64,000 nt of DNA from Pseudomonas corrugata (GCF_001269905.1 NZ_LHVK01000031.1:62001-126000), one strand, 5' to 3'; counted from the stretch's first letter, positions 8,177 through 17,377 are shown. Numbers and translations: made by a program. The notes: a model not told the origin generated them from the letters alone.

Positions 8177-9010
8177 ATGCACAGCAGTAAAACCCTATTC
8201 ATCACGGGCGTGAGCAGTGGCTTCGGCAACGCCTTGGCCCGGGAGGCACTTGCAGCGGGTCACCGGGTCATCGGAACCGTGCGCAGTGAGGCGGCCTTGC
8301 AGGCCTTTGAAGCGCTTTCAGCGGATCGTGCCTACGGCGTCATCCTGGATGTCACGGACTTCGACCGGATCGACAGCGTTGTCGCGGCGACGGAGGCCGC
8401 TCATGGTCCGGTCGATGTGTTGGTCAACAATGCCGGCTACGGGCATGAAGGCATTCTCGAAGAGTCGCCGCTGGAGGAGATGCGGCGTCAGTTCGACGTC
8501 AATGTGTTCGGCGCAGTGGCGGTGATCAAGGCGTTCCTGCCTTATTTCCGCACGCGGCGTGCCGGTCATATCCTCAATATCACCTCCATGGGTGGCACCA
8601 TCACGATGCCGGGCATCGCTTACTATTGCGGGAGCAAGTTCGCCCTAGAGGGCATCTCCGATACGCTGAGCCAGGAACTGCGCCCGTTCAACATCTTCGT
8701 CACAGCCGTCGCGCCCGGCTCGTTTCGAACGGATTGGGCGGGTCGTTCGATGCGCCGCACGGCGCGTAGCATTGCCGACTACGACGCCAGTTTCGATCCG
8801 GTACGCAGGGCACGCGAGGAGAAAAGCGGCAAGCAGCTCGGCGATCCACAGAAGGCCGCGCAAGCGATGCTGCAAGTGATTGCCAGCCCGACGCCACCTG
8901 CACACCTGTTGTTGGGCAGCGATGCGCTCAGCCTGGTGCGGGCCAAGTTGAGCCATGCGGCCAACGAGATTGATCAATGGGAAGCGCTCACCCGTTCGAC
9001 CGACGGTTGA
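8177..9010 (+). CDS. Short-chain dehydrogenase/reductase
   Basis: A 277-residue classical SDR. The nucleotide-binding motif TGVSSGFG is at residues 11-18, NNAG near residue 91, and the catalytic YxxxK is visible in 'YYCGSKFALEG'. The ATG at 8177 is chosen over an upstream in-frame TTG because TTGGAG lies 7-12 bases before it. The substrate cannot be predicted; this branch acts on small carbonyl or hydroxyl compounds with NAD(P). An AraC regulator gene follows on the same strand after 21 bases, a common SDR-regulator pairing. Confidence 0.85.
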   Translation: MHSSKTLFITGVSSGFGNALAREALAAGHRVIGTVRSEAALQAFEALSADRAYGVILDVTDFDRIDSVVAATEAAHGPVDVLVNNAGYGHEGILEESPLEEMRRQFDVNVFGAVAVIKAFLPYFRTRRAGHILNITSMGGTITMPGIAYYCGSKFALEGISDTLSQELRPFNIFVTAVAPGSFRTDWAGRSMRRTARSIADYDASFDPVRRAREEKSGKQLGDPQKAAQAMLQVIASPTPPAHLLLGSDALSLVRAKLSHAANEIDQWEALTRSTDG

Positions 9011-9031
9011 CCGGCAAGCAGGAGGATGTCG

Positions 9032-9970
9032 ATGACTGAGGCCGACTCACGCACTTCGCGCATGGTGCAGTTGATGGAGAAGCTGGCGCCAGTCGAGGGC
9101 TACAATCTCAGCGCGCTGGAGGACATCCGTTTCCTGCGTTCGAACCGGCCGCTGGCGCGCACGCCGGTGTTGTATGACCCCGGTATCGTGATTCTGTGCC
9201 AGGGTCGCAAGCGCGGTTATCTGGGCGATGACGTTTACGTCTACGACGCCCAGCACTACCTGGTGGTGTCGGTCCCCGTGCCGTTTACCATGGAAACCGA
9301 CGCCAGCGACGCAGAGCCCATGCTGGCGGTCTACATGCGCCTCGACTTGCAGCTGGCCAGCGAGTTGATGCTGCAGGTCGACGAAGCCCTCGGTCCAAGC
9401 GATGCCCCGCCCAAGGGCATGTACGCCTCGCCCATGGACGATCAGTTGTGTGCCTCGACGCTGCGCTTTCTTGAAGCCATGAGCCACCCGGGCGAAGCGC
9501 AGATACTCGGGCCGTCGCTGATACGGGAGATCTACTACCGCATCCTGACCGGCGAGCAGGGCGGCTCGATGCGCGCCGCGTTGAGTCGCCAAGGGCACTT
9601 CGGCCAGATCACCCGCGCGATCCGGAAAATCCACAGCTGCTACGCGGAACGTCTCAGTGTCGAGACGCTTGCCCGGGAAGCCAACATGAGCGTGCCTACC
9701 TTTTACCTGTACTTTCGCAACGTGACGGACGCCTCACCCATGCAGTACTTGAAGTCGACGCGCCTGCATCAAGCGAGGCTGCTGATGCTGCGCAACGCGA
9801 TGAGCGCTTCGACGGCGGCGTTCAACGTCGGCTACGAAAGCGCCTCGCAATTCAGTCGTGAGTTCAAGCGCCTGTTCGGTCGGGCGCCCCAGGCTGAGAT
9901 CGAATGGATGAAGGCGACTTATGCCTTGCCGGCGCCGTCCGGGTCGTCCAGTTATGTTTCGTCGCATTAG
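9032..9970 (+). CDS. AraC-family transcriptional regulator
   Basis: 312 residues with an N-terminal AraC_N-type domain (about 25-185, 'RTPVLYDPGIVILCQGRKRG') and a C-terminal pair of helix-turn-helix motifs (about 205-300, 'LSVETLAREANMSVPTFYLYFR' and 'STAAFNVGYESASQFSREFKRLFG'). The ATG at 9032 has GGAGG six bases upstream; the alternative ATG at 9026 would touch that site. It probably controls the adjacent SDR gene. Its stop overlaps the stop of the convergent DMT transporter by 4 bases. Confidence 0.85.
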   Translation: MTEADSRTSRMVQLMEKLAPVEGYNLSALEDIRFLRSNRPLARTPVLYDPGIVILCQGRKRGYLGDDVYVYDAQHYLVVSVPVPFTMETDASDAEPMLAVYMRLDLQLASELMLQVDEALGPSDAPPKGMYASPMDDQLCASTLRFLEAMSHPGEAQILGPSLIREIYYRILTGEQGGSMRAALSRQGHFGQITRAIRKIHSCYAERLSVETLAREANMSVPTFYLYFRNVTDASPMQYLKSTRLHQARLLMLRNAMSASTAAFNVGYESASQFSREFKRLFGRAPQAEIEWMKATYALPAPSGSSSYVSSH

Positions 9971-10857
9971 CGTGGGGTCGGAACGGCAAACATGGCATTG
10001 AACATACGCTGCCCATAAAGGCCGACGGCCAGGCCGAGCACGATCAGTACCACCGCCAGCACTTTGTTCAACGACACACTCTCGTGGAAGACGAAGACCG
10101 AACCGAGCATCCCGAAAATCGGCACCAGCAACGACAACGGCGCCACGGTGGACACCGGGTGGGTCTTGAGCAACGAGTTCCATATCCAATAGGCGAACAG
10201 GGTATTGGGGTAGACCTGGAACAGAATCGACAGCACGGCGGTCGTGTCTACCTGCTGGATGAATGAGCTATAGCCGGTGTTGCCGTTGATTGCATAGTCG
10301 AGGGCGAACAACGGGATCGGCGCGAAGGCGCTGGACCAGACCAGAAAGCCGAAGACATCCCGAGTGCTGGCCTTCTTGTTGATGATGTTGGCGACGCTCC
10401 ATGAGGCCGCGCCAACCAACACCAGAAACACCCCCGGCAGGCTGACCGAACCGTCGCTGATCATGATGATGCACAAGAGCCCGCCGAGGGCGATCAGCAT
10501 GCCCAGCACTTGGAAACGGGTCAGTGCTTCCTTGAACACCCATCCGCCCAGCAGCAGGGTGAAGAACGCGCTGAATTGCAGGATCAGGGAAGCGATGCCT
10601 GCCGAGAGTCCAGCCTTGATGCCCAGGTTGACCACACCCCACAGACCGATACCGAACACCAGTCCATAACCGATGAGGTAGCGCCAGGGCACATCGGGCT
10701 TGCGGATAAAGAGGATCGCCGGAAGCGCACAAAGGCTGAAGCGGATGCCCGCCAGAATGAACGGATCCACGGTGGCCAACCCCAGTTTGATCACCGAGAA
10801 ATTGATTCCCCAGATTGCCGTGATCAGTACAGCCAACGCTAAGTGCCATGGTTTCAT
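9967..10857 (-). CDS. EamA/DMT-family membrane transporter
   Basis: A 296-residue protein with about ten hydrophobic segments arranged as two EamA repeats, each starting with an aromatic/Gly-rich helix ('ALAVLITAIWGINFSVIKLGL' and 'GVFLVLVGAASWSVANIINKKA'). Members of this drug/metabolite family export amino acids, amines or other metabolites. It is transcribed downstream of, and on the same strand as, the MFS gene, with a 31-base gap, so both may be in the regulon of the HxlR regulator at 12268. Confidence 0.85.
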   Translation of the reverse strand: MKPWHLALAVLITAIWGINFSVIKLGLATVDPFILAGIRFSLCALPAILFIRKPDVPWRYLIGYGLVFGIGLWGVVNLGIKAGLSAGIASLILQFSAFFTLLLGGWVFKEALTRFQVLGMLIALGGLLCIIMISDGSVSLPGVFLVLVGAASWSVANIINKKASTRDVFGFLVWSSAFAPIPLFALDYAINGNTGYSSFIQQVDTTAVLSILFQVYPNTLFAYWIWNSLLKTHPVSTVAPLSLLVPIFGMLGSVFVFHESVSLNKVLAVVLIVLGLAVGLYGQRMFNAMFAVPTPR

Positions 10858-10888
10858 TGATGAGTCGCCTTGATGAGGGGGAGCGGTG

Positions 10889-12112
10889 TCATGCTGAAGT
10901 CAGCTGCAGGTACAACCAATACAACAGGGCCGTGCCACTGATGGCTGCGCCCAACAGGCAAACGCTCACCCAACCGAAGTGTGCGTAAGTGTAAGTGGCA
11001 GCAATCGCGCCCAAGCCGCTGCCGACTGAGTAAAAGCACATGTAGGCGCCCACCAGGCGACTTTGTGCATCGGGCCGCGCCGCGATGATCAGGCTCTGGT
11101 TGGTCACGTGAACGGTTTGCACGGCGAAGTCCAGCAGGACGACCCCGACCAGCATGCCCAGCAACGAGCTTTCAACCAACGCGGTGGGCAACCAGGACAA
11201 GGTCAATAGCCCTAGGGCAATGCCCGTGGTGCGATTGCCGAGCCCTTGGTCGGCCAAACGCCCGGCGCGCGTAGCGGCCAAGGCTCCCGCCACTCCGGCC
11301 AGACCGAACAGGCCGATCTGGGTATGTGAAAGCGACAGTGGCGGCGCGCTCAGCGGCAGCACCATGGCGGTCCACAGCACGCTGAATGCCGCGAATATGA
11401 GCAGGGCAAAGGTGCCTCTGACGCGCAGCGTCCGCTCTGTCAGGTACAGCTGTAGTACCGAGCGCAGCAACCGCCAGTAGCTGCCCCTGGCCGGCGGCGT
11501 TGTCGATGCCGGCATGGTTCGGTACAGCAGCCACGCCATGCCCACCATCAAGACTGCCGAGCCGAAGTAGACACCTCGCCATCCGGCCAGGTCGGCGACT
11601 GCGCCAGAGACGAAGCGGGCGAGGAGGATGCCCAGCACCACGCCGCTGGTCACGGTACCGATGGCCTCGCCGCGCTGCTCCGGGCTCGCCAGTGTGGCGG
11701 CGTAAGCGACCAACGCCTGCACCACGACCGCCATCAGGCCGACCAGTACCATCGCGCCGAGCAGCATGCCCCAACTTTGCGCCAGCCCTACCGCGCACAA
11801 GGCCACGGCCGACAGCAGCAGTTGCGTCAGAATGAGTTTCTTGCGATTCAGCAGATCGCCCAAGGGCACGATGAACAGCAGGCCCAGCGCATAACCCACC
11901 TGGGTTGCCGTGACCACCACCCCGACAGTGCCGGGTTGAACCGACAGGCTGGTGGCCATCGACTCCAGCAGCGGCTGTGCGAAATAGACATTGGCCACAG
12001 CCATCGCGCAGGTGATAGCGAAGAGAAATGTCTGGTGACGGCTGAGGGTGGCTGCACCTACCCTAGGGAGCGGTGTGCTGGCTCCTACTGTTCTTTCGGC
12101 TTCGACGTCCAT
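10889..12112 (-). CDS. MFS transporter (DHA1-like exporter)
   Basis: 407 residues with about twelve membrane segments, and a short conserved loop 'GDLLNRKKLILTQ' after helix 2 that matches the MFS signature. The ATG at 12112 has GAGGG at a normal distance, whereas the longer frame would begin with TTG at 12118. Efflux is likely, but the substrate is unknown. It is divergent from an HxlR-type regulator, with inverted repeats in the shared promoter region. Confidence 0.85.
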   Translation of the reverse strand: MDVEAERTVGASTPLPRVGAATLSRHQTFLFAITCAMAVANVYFAQPLLESMATSLSVQPGTVGVVVTATQVGYALGLLFIVPLGDLLNRKKLILTQLLLSAVALCAVGLAQSWGMLLGAMVLVGLMAVVVQALVAYAATLASPEQRGEAIGTVTSGVVLGILLARFVSGAVADLAGWRGVYFGSAVLMVGMAWLLYRTMPASTTPPARGSYWRLLRSVLQLYLTERTLRVRGTFALLIFAAFSVLWTAMVLPLSAPPLSLSHTQIGLFGLAGVAGALAATRAGRLADQGLGNRTTGIALGLLTLSWLPTALVESSLLGMLVGVVLLDFAVQTVHVTNQSLIIAARPDAQSRLVGAYMCFYSVGSGLGAIAATYTYAHFGWVSVCLLGAAISGTALLYWLYLQLTSA

Positions 12113-12148
12113 GTTCAAAGGTCCCTCAGCTTAAACGTCGTTGTTAGG

Positions 12149-12192
12149 CTGGTTTCAAAACAAAACTGATTCGTTGTTTTCTAACAAACCAG
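12149..12192. promoter_or_regulatory. Nested inverted repeats between MFS gene and HxlR regulator
   Basis: Two concentric dyads share a centre near 12169-12170: CTGGTTT (12149-12155) with AAACCAG (12186-12192), and AAAACAA (12157-12163) with TTGTTTT (12174-12180). They lie in the divergent promoter region of the MFS and HxlR genes, where an HxlR dimer would be expected to bind. Confidence 0.5.
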
Positions 12193-12267
12193 GTTTTAAT
12201 ATGCAACCAGTTTTTCCGGCGCTAGAGCGTCCTCATCAACACGTTGTCCAGGAAGGTGGGAGAGATC

Positions 12268-12723
12268 ATGGCCAGACAGGCACTGCTGGCGCAGAGCGAA
12301 TGCCCCGTGGCGCGGACCCTTGAAGCCATCGGAGATCGTTGGGCGCTGATGATCATCCGCGACGCTTTCGATGATGTTCGGCGCTTCAGCGAGTTCCAGA
12401 AACGCCTTGGCCTCGCCAAGAACATCCTGGCGGTAAAACTCAAGATGTTGGTCGAGTTGGGGATATTCGAAATCCAACCGGCGTCCGACGGCAGCGCCTA
12501 CAAGGAATATGTACTCACCGAGATGGGGCGCTCCGTGTTTCCCATCGTGGTGAGCATGCGCCAGTGGGGAGAGCGCTTCCTCTTCAACAAGGGCGAGCAT
12601 TATTCGGTGCTGCTGGACAACGACTTGTCGGAGCCAGTCGAGACCATCACGGTCCGTTCAAAGGCGGGCAGGGTATTGGCTGCGCAAGATTGTCACCGTC
12701 GGGTCGTCAGGCGGGATACCTGA
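12268..12723 (+). CDS. HxlR-family transcriptional regulator
   Basis: A 151-residue winged-helix protein with the HxlR pattern: an N-terminal 'ECPVARTLEAIGDRWALMIIRDAFDDVRRFSEFQKRLG' region containing the early Cys, followed by 'LVELGIFE' and 'EYVLTEMGRSVFPIV'. The ATG at 12268 follows a GGTGGGAGA ribosome site; the frame also extends to an upstream TTG. Its position divergent from the MFS gene suggests that it controls that exporter. Confidence 0.85.
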   Translation: MARQALLAQSECPVARTLEAIGDRWALMIIRDAFDDVRRFSEFQKRLGLAKNILAVKLKMLVELGIFEIQPASDGSAYKEYVLTEMGRSVFPIVVSMRQWGERFLFNKGEHYSVLLDNDLSEPVETITVRSKAGRVLAAQDCHRRVVRRDT

Positions 12724-12778
12724 CCGGCCAAGCCCCTGAGGCAGTCGCATCCGTCAGAGGGCTACGCAAACCTGGCGC

Positions 12779-13192
12779 CTACACGACAGAGGCATCGCCA
12801 GTTTGCTGCACCAACGCCATTGCGAATTTGCCCAGGCCCACCGACCAGTCCGAATAGTCGTTCTCATGCATGAAGATGAAAATATCCTGCGGGCGAACCT
12901 GCGCCTGGGCACCGAGATGGTCAGCGATTTTTTTGTACAGGTCGCGTTTCATGGCGTCACTGCGACCCCTGCGCAGCGTGATTTCAATCACCACGAGCTT
13001 GTCTGAACGAGCGACGCCATTGAAGGTGCGGCTGTAGAAGAACTGCTCCGGATCATAGTCGGTGACCAGGTTGAACAGTTCATCCTCGGGCATGCCGATG
13101 CTCTCGACCAGCGCTTGATGGATGCCATCGACGATGTGTTGGCGTTGCTGCGGGCTGGTGCCCTTGATGACGGCTGTGCGAACGAATGGCAT
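12779..13192 (-). CDS. Tautomerase-family protein
   Basis: A 137-residue protein that begins Met-Pro (MPFVRTAVIKG) when started at 13192, giving the N-terminal proline that acts as the general base in this superfamily after Met removal. GAGAG lies upstream. The frame extends 16 codons further, but that would hide Pro1. The length and the internal motifs 'IVDGIHQALVESIGMPEDELF' and 'DIFIFMHENDYSDWSVG' fit the longer tautomerase family (PF14552 type). It is divergent from a LysR regulator that probably controls it. Confidence 0.8.
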   Translation of the reverse strand: MPFVRTAVIKGTSPQQRQHIVDGIHQALVESIGMPEDELFNLVTDYDPEQFFYSRTFNGVARSDKLVVIEITLRRGRSDAMKRDLYKKIADHLGAQAQVRPQDIFIFMHENDYSDWSVGLGKFAMALVQQTGDASVV

Positions 13193-13344
13193 GTGAGGCT
13201 CTCTCAATTGCTTTGGGTGGGGCTCCTGCCGTTCCGGCATCCAGGACAGGCGGCCGGATGTGCTGGTGCAGCGGGATTCTGCAAAAACGAGGCGTGCCAG
13301 GAAAACGATTTATGGGCCTGAAGTAATTGAGTTAAAGTCACTTA

Positions 13345-14256
13345 ATGAAACGTCGCCTCCCCCCATTGAATGCTCTGCGCTCCTTCGAGGCCGCCGCCCG
13401 GCTGGGAAGAATGACGTCTGCCGCCGATGAACTTTCGGTCACGCCCGGGGCGGTGAGTCGCCAGGTACGCCAGTTGGAGTTGAGTCTTGGGGTAGAGCTG
13501 TTCGAGGGCACCAAGAACAAACCGCAACTCACCGCCGCCGGCAAAGAACTCCTGCCGGATCTCACGGCTGCACTGGATCGGATCGAAGCCGCAGTCGGCC
13601 GAATCAGGGATACCGCGACGGGTATTCTGGACGTGTCCTGCTTCAGCACCTTCACGGTCAAATGGTTGATACCCCGCCTTTTCGATTTCAATGTGAAGTA
13701 CCCGGACATCAAGGTTCGCTTGAGCTCTTCAGGCGACACGAGCGATCCGGGGCGTGATCGGTATGACGTGATGATCACGGCTGAGCAGGGTCGGCTCGAT
13801 GGTCAGGAAAACACCCTCCTGTTATTCCCTGAGCGATTGGGTATCGTCCTGTCACCGGCGTTATCCGCGCGTATCCAGTTGACTGAACTCAGTTCGATTT
13901 TCCTGCACCCACTGCTGCACACCAAAACGCGCCCGAATGCCTGGACAAGCTGGGGGGATGCGATTGGATACCAAGCCAGCGCACCGGCCGGCTTGGAGTA
14001 CGAACATTACTATTTCACCTTGGAAGCCGCGATTGCCGGGCTGGGGATCTGCGTCGCCCCCTGGCACCTGGTGGCTGACGACATTCGCCTTGGCCGCCTG
14101 CTGGCACCATTCGGGTTTCATCAGAGCAGCTATTGCTATGTGGCGAAGCGGAGTCCGGAACGTAGTAAGAAATTGGAGTTGTTTTGCGAATGGTTGATGG
14201 CCCAGGCGCAGCGGGACGGCTTGCCTGGGGCTGGCCAGGGGCGATCGCCGGAGTAG
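13345..14256 (+). CDS. LysR-family transcriptional regulator (GcvA-like)
   Basis: 303 residues with an N-terminal winged helix 'LPPLNALRSFEAAARLGRMTSAADELSVTPGAVSRQVRQLE' and a substrate-binding domain from about residue 92. The LPPLNALR start and AVSRQV recognition helix are typical of the GcvA-like branch. It is divergent from the tautomerase gene across a 152-base gap. Confidence 0.85.
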   Translation: MKRRLPPLNALRSFEAAARLGRMTSAADELSVTPGAVSRQVRQLELSLGVELFEGTKNKPQLTAAGKELLPDLTAALDRIEAAVGRIRDTATGILDVSCFSTFTVKWLIPRLFDFNVKYPDIKVRLSSSGDTSDPGRDRYDVMITAEQGRLDGQENTLLLFPERLGIVLSPALSARIQLTELSSIFLHPLLHTKTRPNAWTSWGDAIGYQASAPAGLEYEHYYFTLEAAIAGLGICVAPWHLVADDIRLGRLLAPFGFHQSSYCYVAKRSPERSKKLELFCEWLMAQAQRDGLPGAGQGRSPE

Positions 14257-14277
14257 TCTCAAGTTTAAAAATAACGC

Positions 14278-14550
14278 TTACCGGCAGCAGCACCCGCCGC
14301 CGTTCCCGCCACACCCCGAGGTTTTCTTGCTCGCTACGCTTTCCACTGTCGCCAGCTGTGCCGGGTAGCCCGCGTCCTCCAGGGCTGCAAGCAGCGGATG
14401 GCTGTCCGAAACGCCGCTGACCTTCACCCGTCCGGCTTGCAGATCCACGGTGACGTCACTGACGCCTTCAAGTGGGCGCAGCGCTTCGGTGACATGTTTG
14501 ACGCATGAACCACAGCTCATGCCTTGGACTTGCAGTTCTACAGTCTTCAT
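14278..14550 (-). CDS. copZ: Copper chaperone-like heavy-metal-associated protein
   Basis: A 90-residue protein with one ferredoxin-like HMA domain; the metal site is GMSCGSC at about residues 9-15. Unlike ordinary ~65-residue CopZ proteins it has a Cys-rich tail (GCGGNGGGCCCR), which could hold extra metal. The ATG at 14550 is preceded by AGGAG; the frame extends 25 codons upstream without a ribosome site. Its own MerR/CueR-type operator lies at 14625-14645, between it and copA, so it can be induced separately. Role: cytosolic Cu(I) delivery to the ATPase (family knowledge). Confidence 0.85.
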   Translation of the reverse strand: MKTVELQVQGMSCGSCVKHVTEALRPLEGVSDVTVDLQAGRVKVSGVSDSHPLLAALEDAGYPAQLATVESVASKKTSGCGGNGGGCCCR

Positions 14551-14624
14551 CGGTGACTCCTCACAAAAAGTGATCATGGAAAAACAGACGCATGAGGCTC
14601 TTCTGCGACCTTGGCTCATCCTCA

Positions 14625-14645
14625 ACCTTGCTGCCGTGGCAAGGT
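14625..14645 (-). promoter_or_regulatory. CueR-type operator/promoter of the copper chaperone gene
   Basis: ACCTTGC-N7-GCAAGGT is a perfect 7-7-7 dyad. On the minus strand it reads as TTGACC (-35, overlapping the left arm) followed, after about 19-20 bases, by a GAGGAT-like -10. This stretched spacing and CTTGACCTTGCC arm are characteristic of CueR-activated promoters in Pseudomonas. No cueR gene is in the window. Confidence 0.75.
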
Positions 14646-14662
14646 CAAGGGGTCGTTTTTAG

Positions 14663-17005
14663 TCAGTCAATGGAGGCCTGGCGCAGACGCAATGCGTTGA
14701 ATACCACCGACGCCGAGCTCACGCTCATGGCCAGCGCGGCAATGAGTGGCGACAGAAGGTGGCCGGTCAGCGGGAAGAACAAGCCGGCGGCTAATGGGAT
14801 GCCCATGGCGTTGTAAAGGAAGGCGAAGGTCAGGTTCTGGTGCATGTTTCTCACCGTTGCTACTGACAGGCTGCGGGCACGCAGGATACCGAGCAGATCG
14901 CCCTTGACCAGGGTGACCTGGGCGCTGTTCATCGCCACATCAGTGCCAGTGCCCATGGCGATACCGACATCCGCGCGCGCCAATGCAGGGGCGTCATTGA
15001 TGCCGTCGCCGGCCATCGCCACGCGGTGTCCGGCTTGTTGCAGAGCGGCCACCAGACGTTCTTTATCTTGCGGCTTGACCTCGCCATGCACCTCCCCGAT
15101 GCCCAACTGGCGAGCGACCGAGCGAGCCGTCGTAAGACCGTCGCCAGTGGCCATGATGACCTTGACGCCATCCGCCTGCAAACGCTCGACGGCCAGCCTC
15201 GTGGTGGGTTTGATGGGGTCGGCAACCGCCAGCAGACCCGCCAGGGCACCATTGACTGCCAGGTACATGATGCTCGTACCGTCGTCGCGCAGCTTTTCGG
15301 CATGCACGTGCAAACTCTCGGTGGAAACGCCCGCCTCCTGCATCAACGCGGTATTGCCCAGCATCAGGCGCCGCCCCTCGACGTGACCGCTTACACCAAT
15401 ACCCGAGGCTGACTCGAAGGTTTCAGGTGTTGCCAGTTGCAGCCCTGCGGCACGAGCCTGTTCGACGATGGCGTGGGCCAATGGATGCTCACTGCCCTGA
15501 TCCAGGCTGGCGGCCAGGCGCAGCACCTCATCCTGAGTAAAACCGGATACGGCTTCGACGCTATGGAACGCTGGTCGACCCTCAGTGAGGGTGCCGGTCT
15601 TGTCGACTATCAGGGTGTCTATCTTGCGCAGGTTTTCGATGGACGCGGCATCGCGAAACAATACGCCGCTGCCAGCGGCTTTCCCGGTGGCGACCATGAC
15701 GGACATCGGTGTCGCCAGGCCAAGGGCGCACGGACAGGCGATGATCATGACCGCGACCGCATTGATCAACCCGAACACCCAACTCGGCTCGGGCCCCCAC
15801 AGCCCCCAGCCGAGAAGAGTCAGCGTGGCGATACTAATCACCACCATCACGAAATAGCTGGCAATCACGTCGGCCAACCGTTGCATCGGCGCTTTTGAGC
15901 GTTGTGCCTGCACCACCAGCTGCACAATCTGTGCGAGCAGGGTCGCCGACCCTATCTTCTGTGCCTGCATCACCAGACTGCCGTGGATGTTGAGGGTGGC
16001 GCCGATCAGCGCGTCGCCGGCCCGCTTCATTATCGGTATGGGTTCGCCGGTGAGCATCGACTCATCCACAGCGCTTTCGCCTTGCAACACCTGGCCATCG
16101 ACAGGCACTTTTTCGCCAGGGCGCACACGTAACGTGTCGCCGCTGTGTACGTGCGTCAGTGGGATGTCTTCTTCCGTGCCGTCGGCATTGATCCGACGGG
16201 CAGTCTTTGGCGCCAGTCCAAGCAGCGACTTGATGGCAGCCGAGGTTTGCGAGCGAGCCCTGAGCTCGAGCATCTGGCCGAGAAGGGTCAGTGAGATGAT
16301 CACCGCCGCCGCTTCGAAGTACACCCCGATGCGGCCGTCCATCATGAAGTTGCTGGGGAATACCTCGGGGGCCAGGGTGGCCACGACGCTGTAAAGGAAG
16401 GCTGCCGCCGTACCGAGTGCGATCAGCGTCCACATGTTCGGACTTCGCTGAATCACCGAGCGCACACCGCGCACATAAAACGGCCAGCCCGCCCAAAGCA
16501 CCACGGGGGCGGCCAGTCCGAACTCGATCCAGTTTTGCGTGGGGCCGTGAAACAGCACCAAGACATGGCCGCCCATGGCCAAGACGGTGACGATTATTGT
16601 CAGTGGCAACGTCCACCAAAAGCGCTGGGTGAAGTCCTTGAGTTCCGGGTTCTCCTCTTCCTCCAGTTCGGGAATCACCGGCTCCAAGGTCATGCCGCAC
16701 TTGGGGCATACACCGGGACCGATCTGCCGAATCTCCGGATGCATGGGGCATGTGTATTCAGCGGCACCCGTTAACGGTTCTGCTGCTGCCTGGTGGACGT
16801 GTTCGATATTCACTTGAGCTATTCGATAACGCTCGGGCGCTGCCCGGAAGGTCGCTTGGCATTTCTGGCTGCAGAACCGGTAGTTCTGCCCCTCATATTC
16901 CGTGCTGAACGGGCTGTCGTGACTGACGGGCATGCCACATACCGGGTCATGGGCGCTAGTGTTCTGCATTGGGCGGTGCTGTTGGCCAACCTCAGGGGTG
17001 TTCAT
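14663..17005 (-). CDS. copA: Copper-exporting P1B-type ATPase with YHS domain
   Basis: 780 residues. In order: a YHS-type metal site (DPVCGMPVSH, then FCSQKC, residues ~20-65), a second Cys/Met site 'YTCPMHPEIRQIGPGVCPKCGM' (~84-105), a membrane domain, the TGEP actuator motif, the ion-channel motif CPC in 'IIACPCALG', the phosphorylation motif DKTGT and the hinge GDGINDAP. CPC indicates Cu(I)/Ag(I) transport. Instead of N-terminal HMA domains it carries the YHS and CPMHP modules seen in a subgroup of CopA proteins. AGGAGGT precedes the ATG. It starts 3 bases after the DUF2933 gene, so the two are one operon. Confidence 0.93.
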   Translation of the reverse strand: MNTPEVGQQHRPMQNTSAHDPVCGMPVSHDSPFSTEYEGQNYRFCSQKCQATFRAAPERYRIAQVNIEHVHQAAAEPLTGAAEYTCPMHPEIRQIGPGVCPKCGMTLEPVIPELEEEENPELKDFTQRFWWTLPLTIIVTVLAMGGHVLVLFHGPTQNWIEFGLAAPVVLWAGWPFYVRGVRSVIQRSPNMWTLIALGTAAAFLYSVVATLAPEVFPSNFMMDGRIGVYFEAAAVIISLTLLGQMLELRARSQTSAAIKSLLGLAPKTARRINADGTEEDIPLTHVHSGDTLRVRPGEKVPVDGQVLQGESAVDESMLTGEPIPIMKRAGDALIGATLNIHGSLVMQAQKIGSATLLAQIVQLVVQAQRSKAPMQRLADVIASYFVMVVISIATLTLLGWGLWGPEPSWVFGLINAVAVMIIACPCALGLATPMSVMVATGKAAGSGVLFRDAASIENLRKIDTLIVDKTGTLTEGRPAFHSVEAVSGFTQDEVLRLAASLDQGSEHPLAHAIVEQARAAGLQLATPETFESASGIGVSGHVEGRRLMLGNTALMQEAGVSTESLHVHAEKLRDDGTSIMYLAVNGALAGLLAVADPIKPTTRLAVERLQADGVKVIMATGDGLTTARSVARQLGIGEVHGEVKPQDKERLVAALQQAGHRVAMAGDGINDAPALARADVGIAMGTGTDVAMNSAQVTLVKGDLLGILRARSLSVATVRNMHQNLTFAFLYNAMGIPLAAGLFFPLTGHLLSPLIAALAMSVSSASVVFNALRLRQASID

Positions 17006-17008
17006 GAG

Positions 17009-17260
17009 CTACCTCCTGTTCGCATCCTTGATCGAGGCTGAGGCTTCGCCGTGATGACCGTGACCACCTTGGTGGTGCCCGAAAAAATGCATCAACGGGC
17101 ACAGCAGCAAAATCATGTAAGGCAGTAAACCCAGCACATGGCCGTAGTGTTCTCTTGCCAGATAGAACAGCACGATCACCAGCACCATACCCAGCGCTAT
17201 GCCGGGTTTGCTCCTCCAAAATGCTGGAGGGATATTTGCGGAAGGTGGTGAGTCCATCAT
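17009..17260 (-). CDS. DUF2933-type small membrane protein
   Basis: 83 residues: two adjacent hydrophobic helices (about 20-38 and 44-62) and a His-rich end HFFGHHQGGHGHHGE that can bind metal. This matches the DUF2933 proteins often found beside copper ATPases. GGAG lies upstream of a double ATG; 17260 is used. It is directly followed by copA (3-base gap). A helper role in metal handling at the inner membrane is inferred from context. Confidence 0.75.
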   Translation of the reverse strand: MMDSPPSANIPPAFWRSKPGIALGMVLVIVLFYLAREHYGHVLGLLPYMILLLCPLMHFFGHHQGGHGHHGEASASIKDANRR

Positions 17261-17321
17261 GGTCTTGTACTCCAGAGGGACGTGCTGTTAGTGACGCGTC
17301 GTATTGGTGGACGGGCGACGG

Positions 17322-17350
17322 TTTACCCTTGGCCTACTGGCAAGGGTAAA
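17322..17350. promoter_or_regulatory. MerR-type dyad upstream of the DUF2933-copA operon
   Basis: TTTACCCTTG (17322-17331) and CAAGGGTAAA (17341-17350) form a perfect 10-base inverted repeat with a 9-base centre. The core CCCTTGG-N7-GCAAGGG has the same 21-base length as the CueR dyad at 14625, with one mismatch. It lies about 60 bases before the DUF2933 start, so it is a plausible second operator. There is no T-run, so it is not a terminator. Confidence 0.5.
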
Positions 17351-17377
17351 CCGACGTTGCCTACAGGCTTGTACGCG

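Noticed and set aside
17322..17350. Inverted repeat as a terminator of the Met-rich gene
   Set aside because: No T-run on either side and strong likeness in length and arms to a MerR-type operator.
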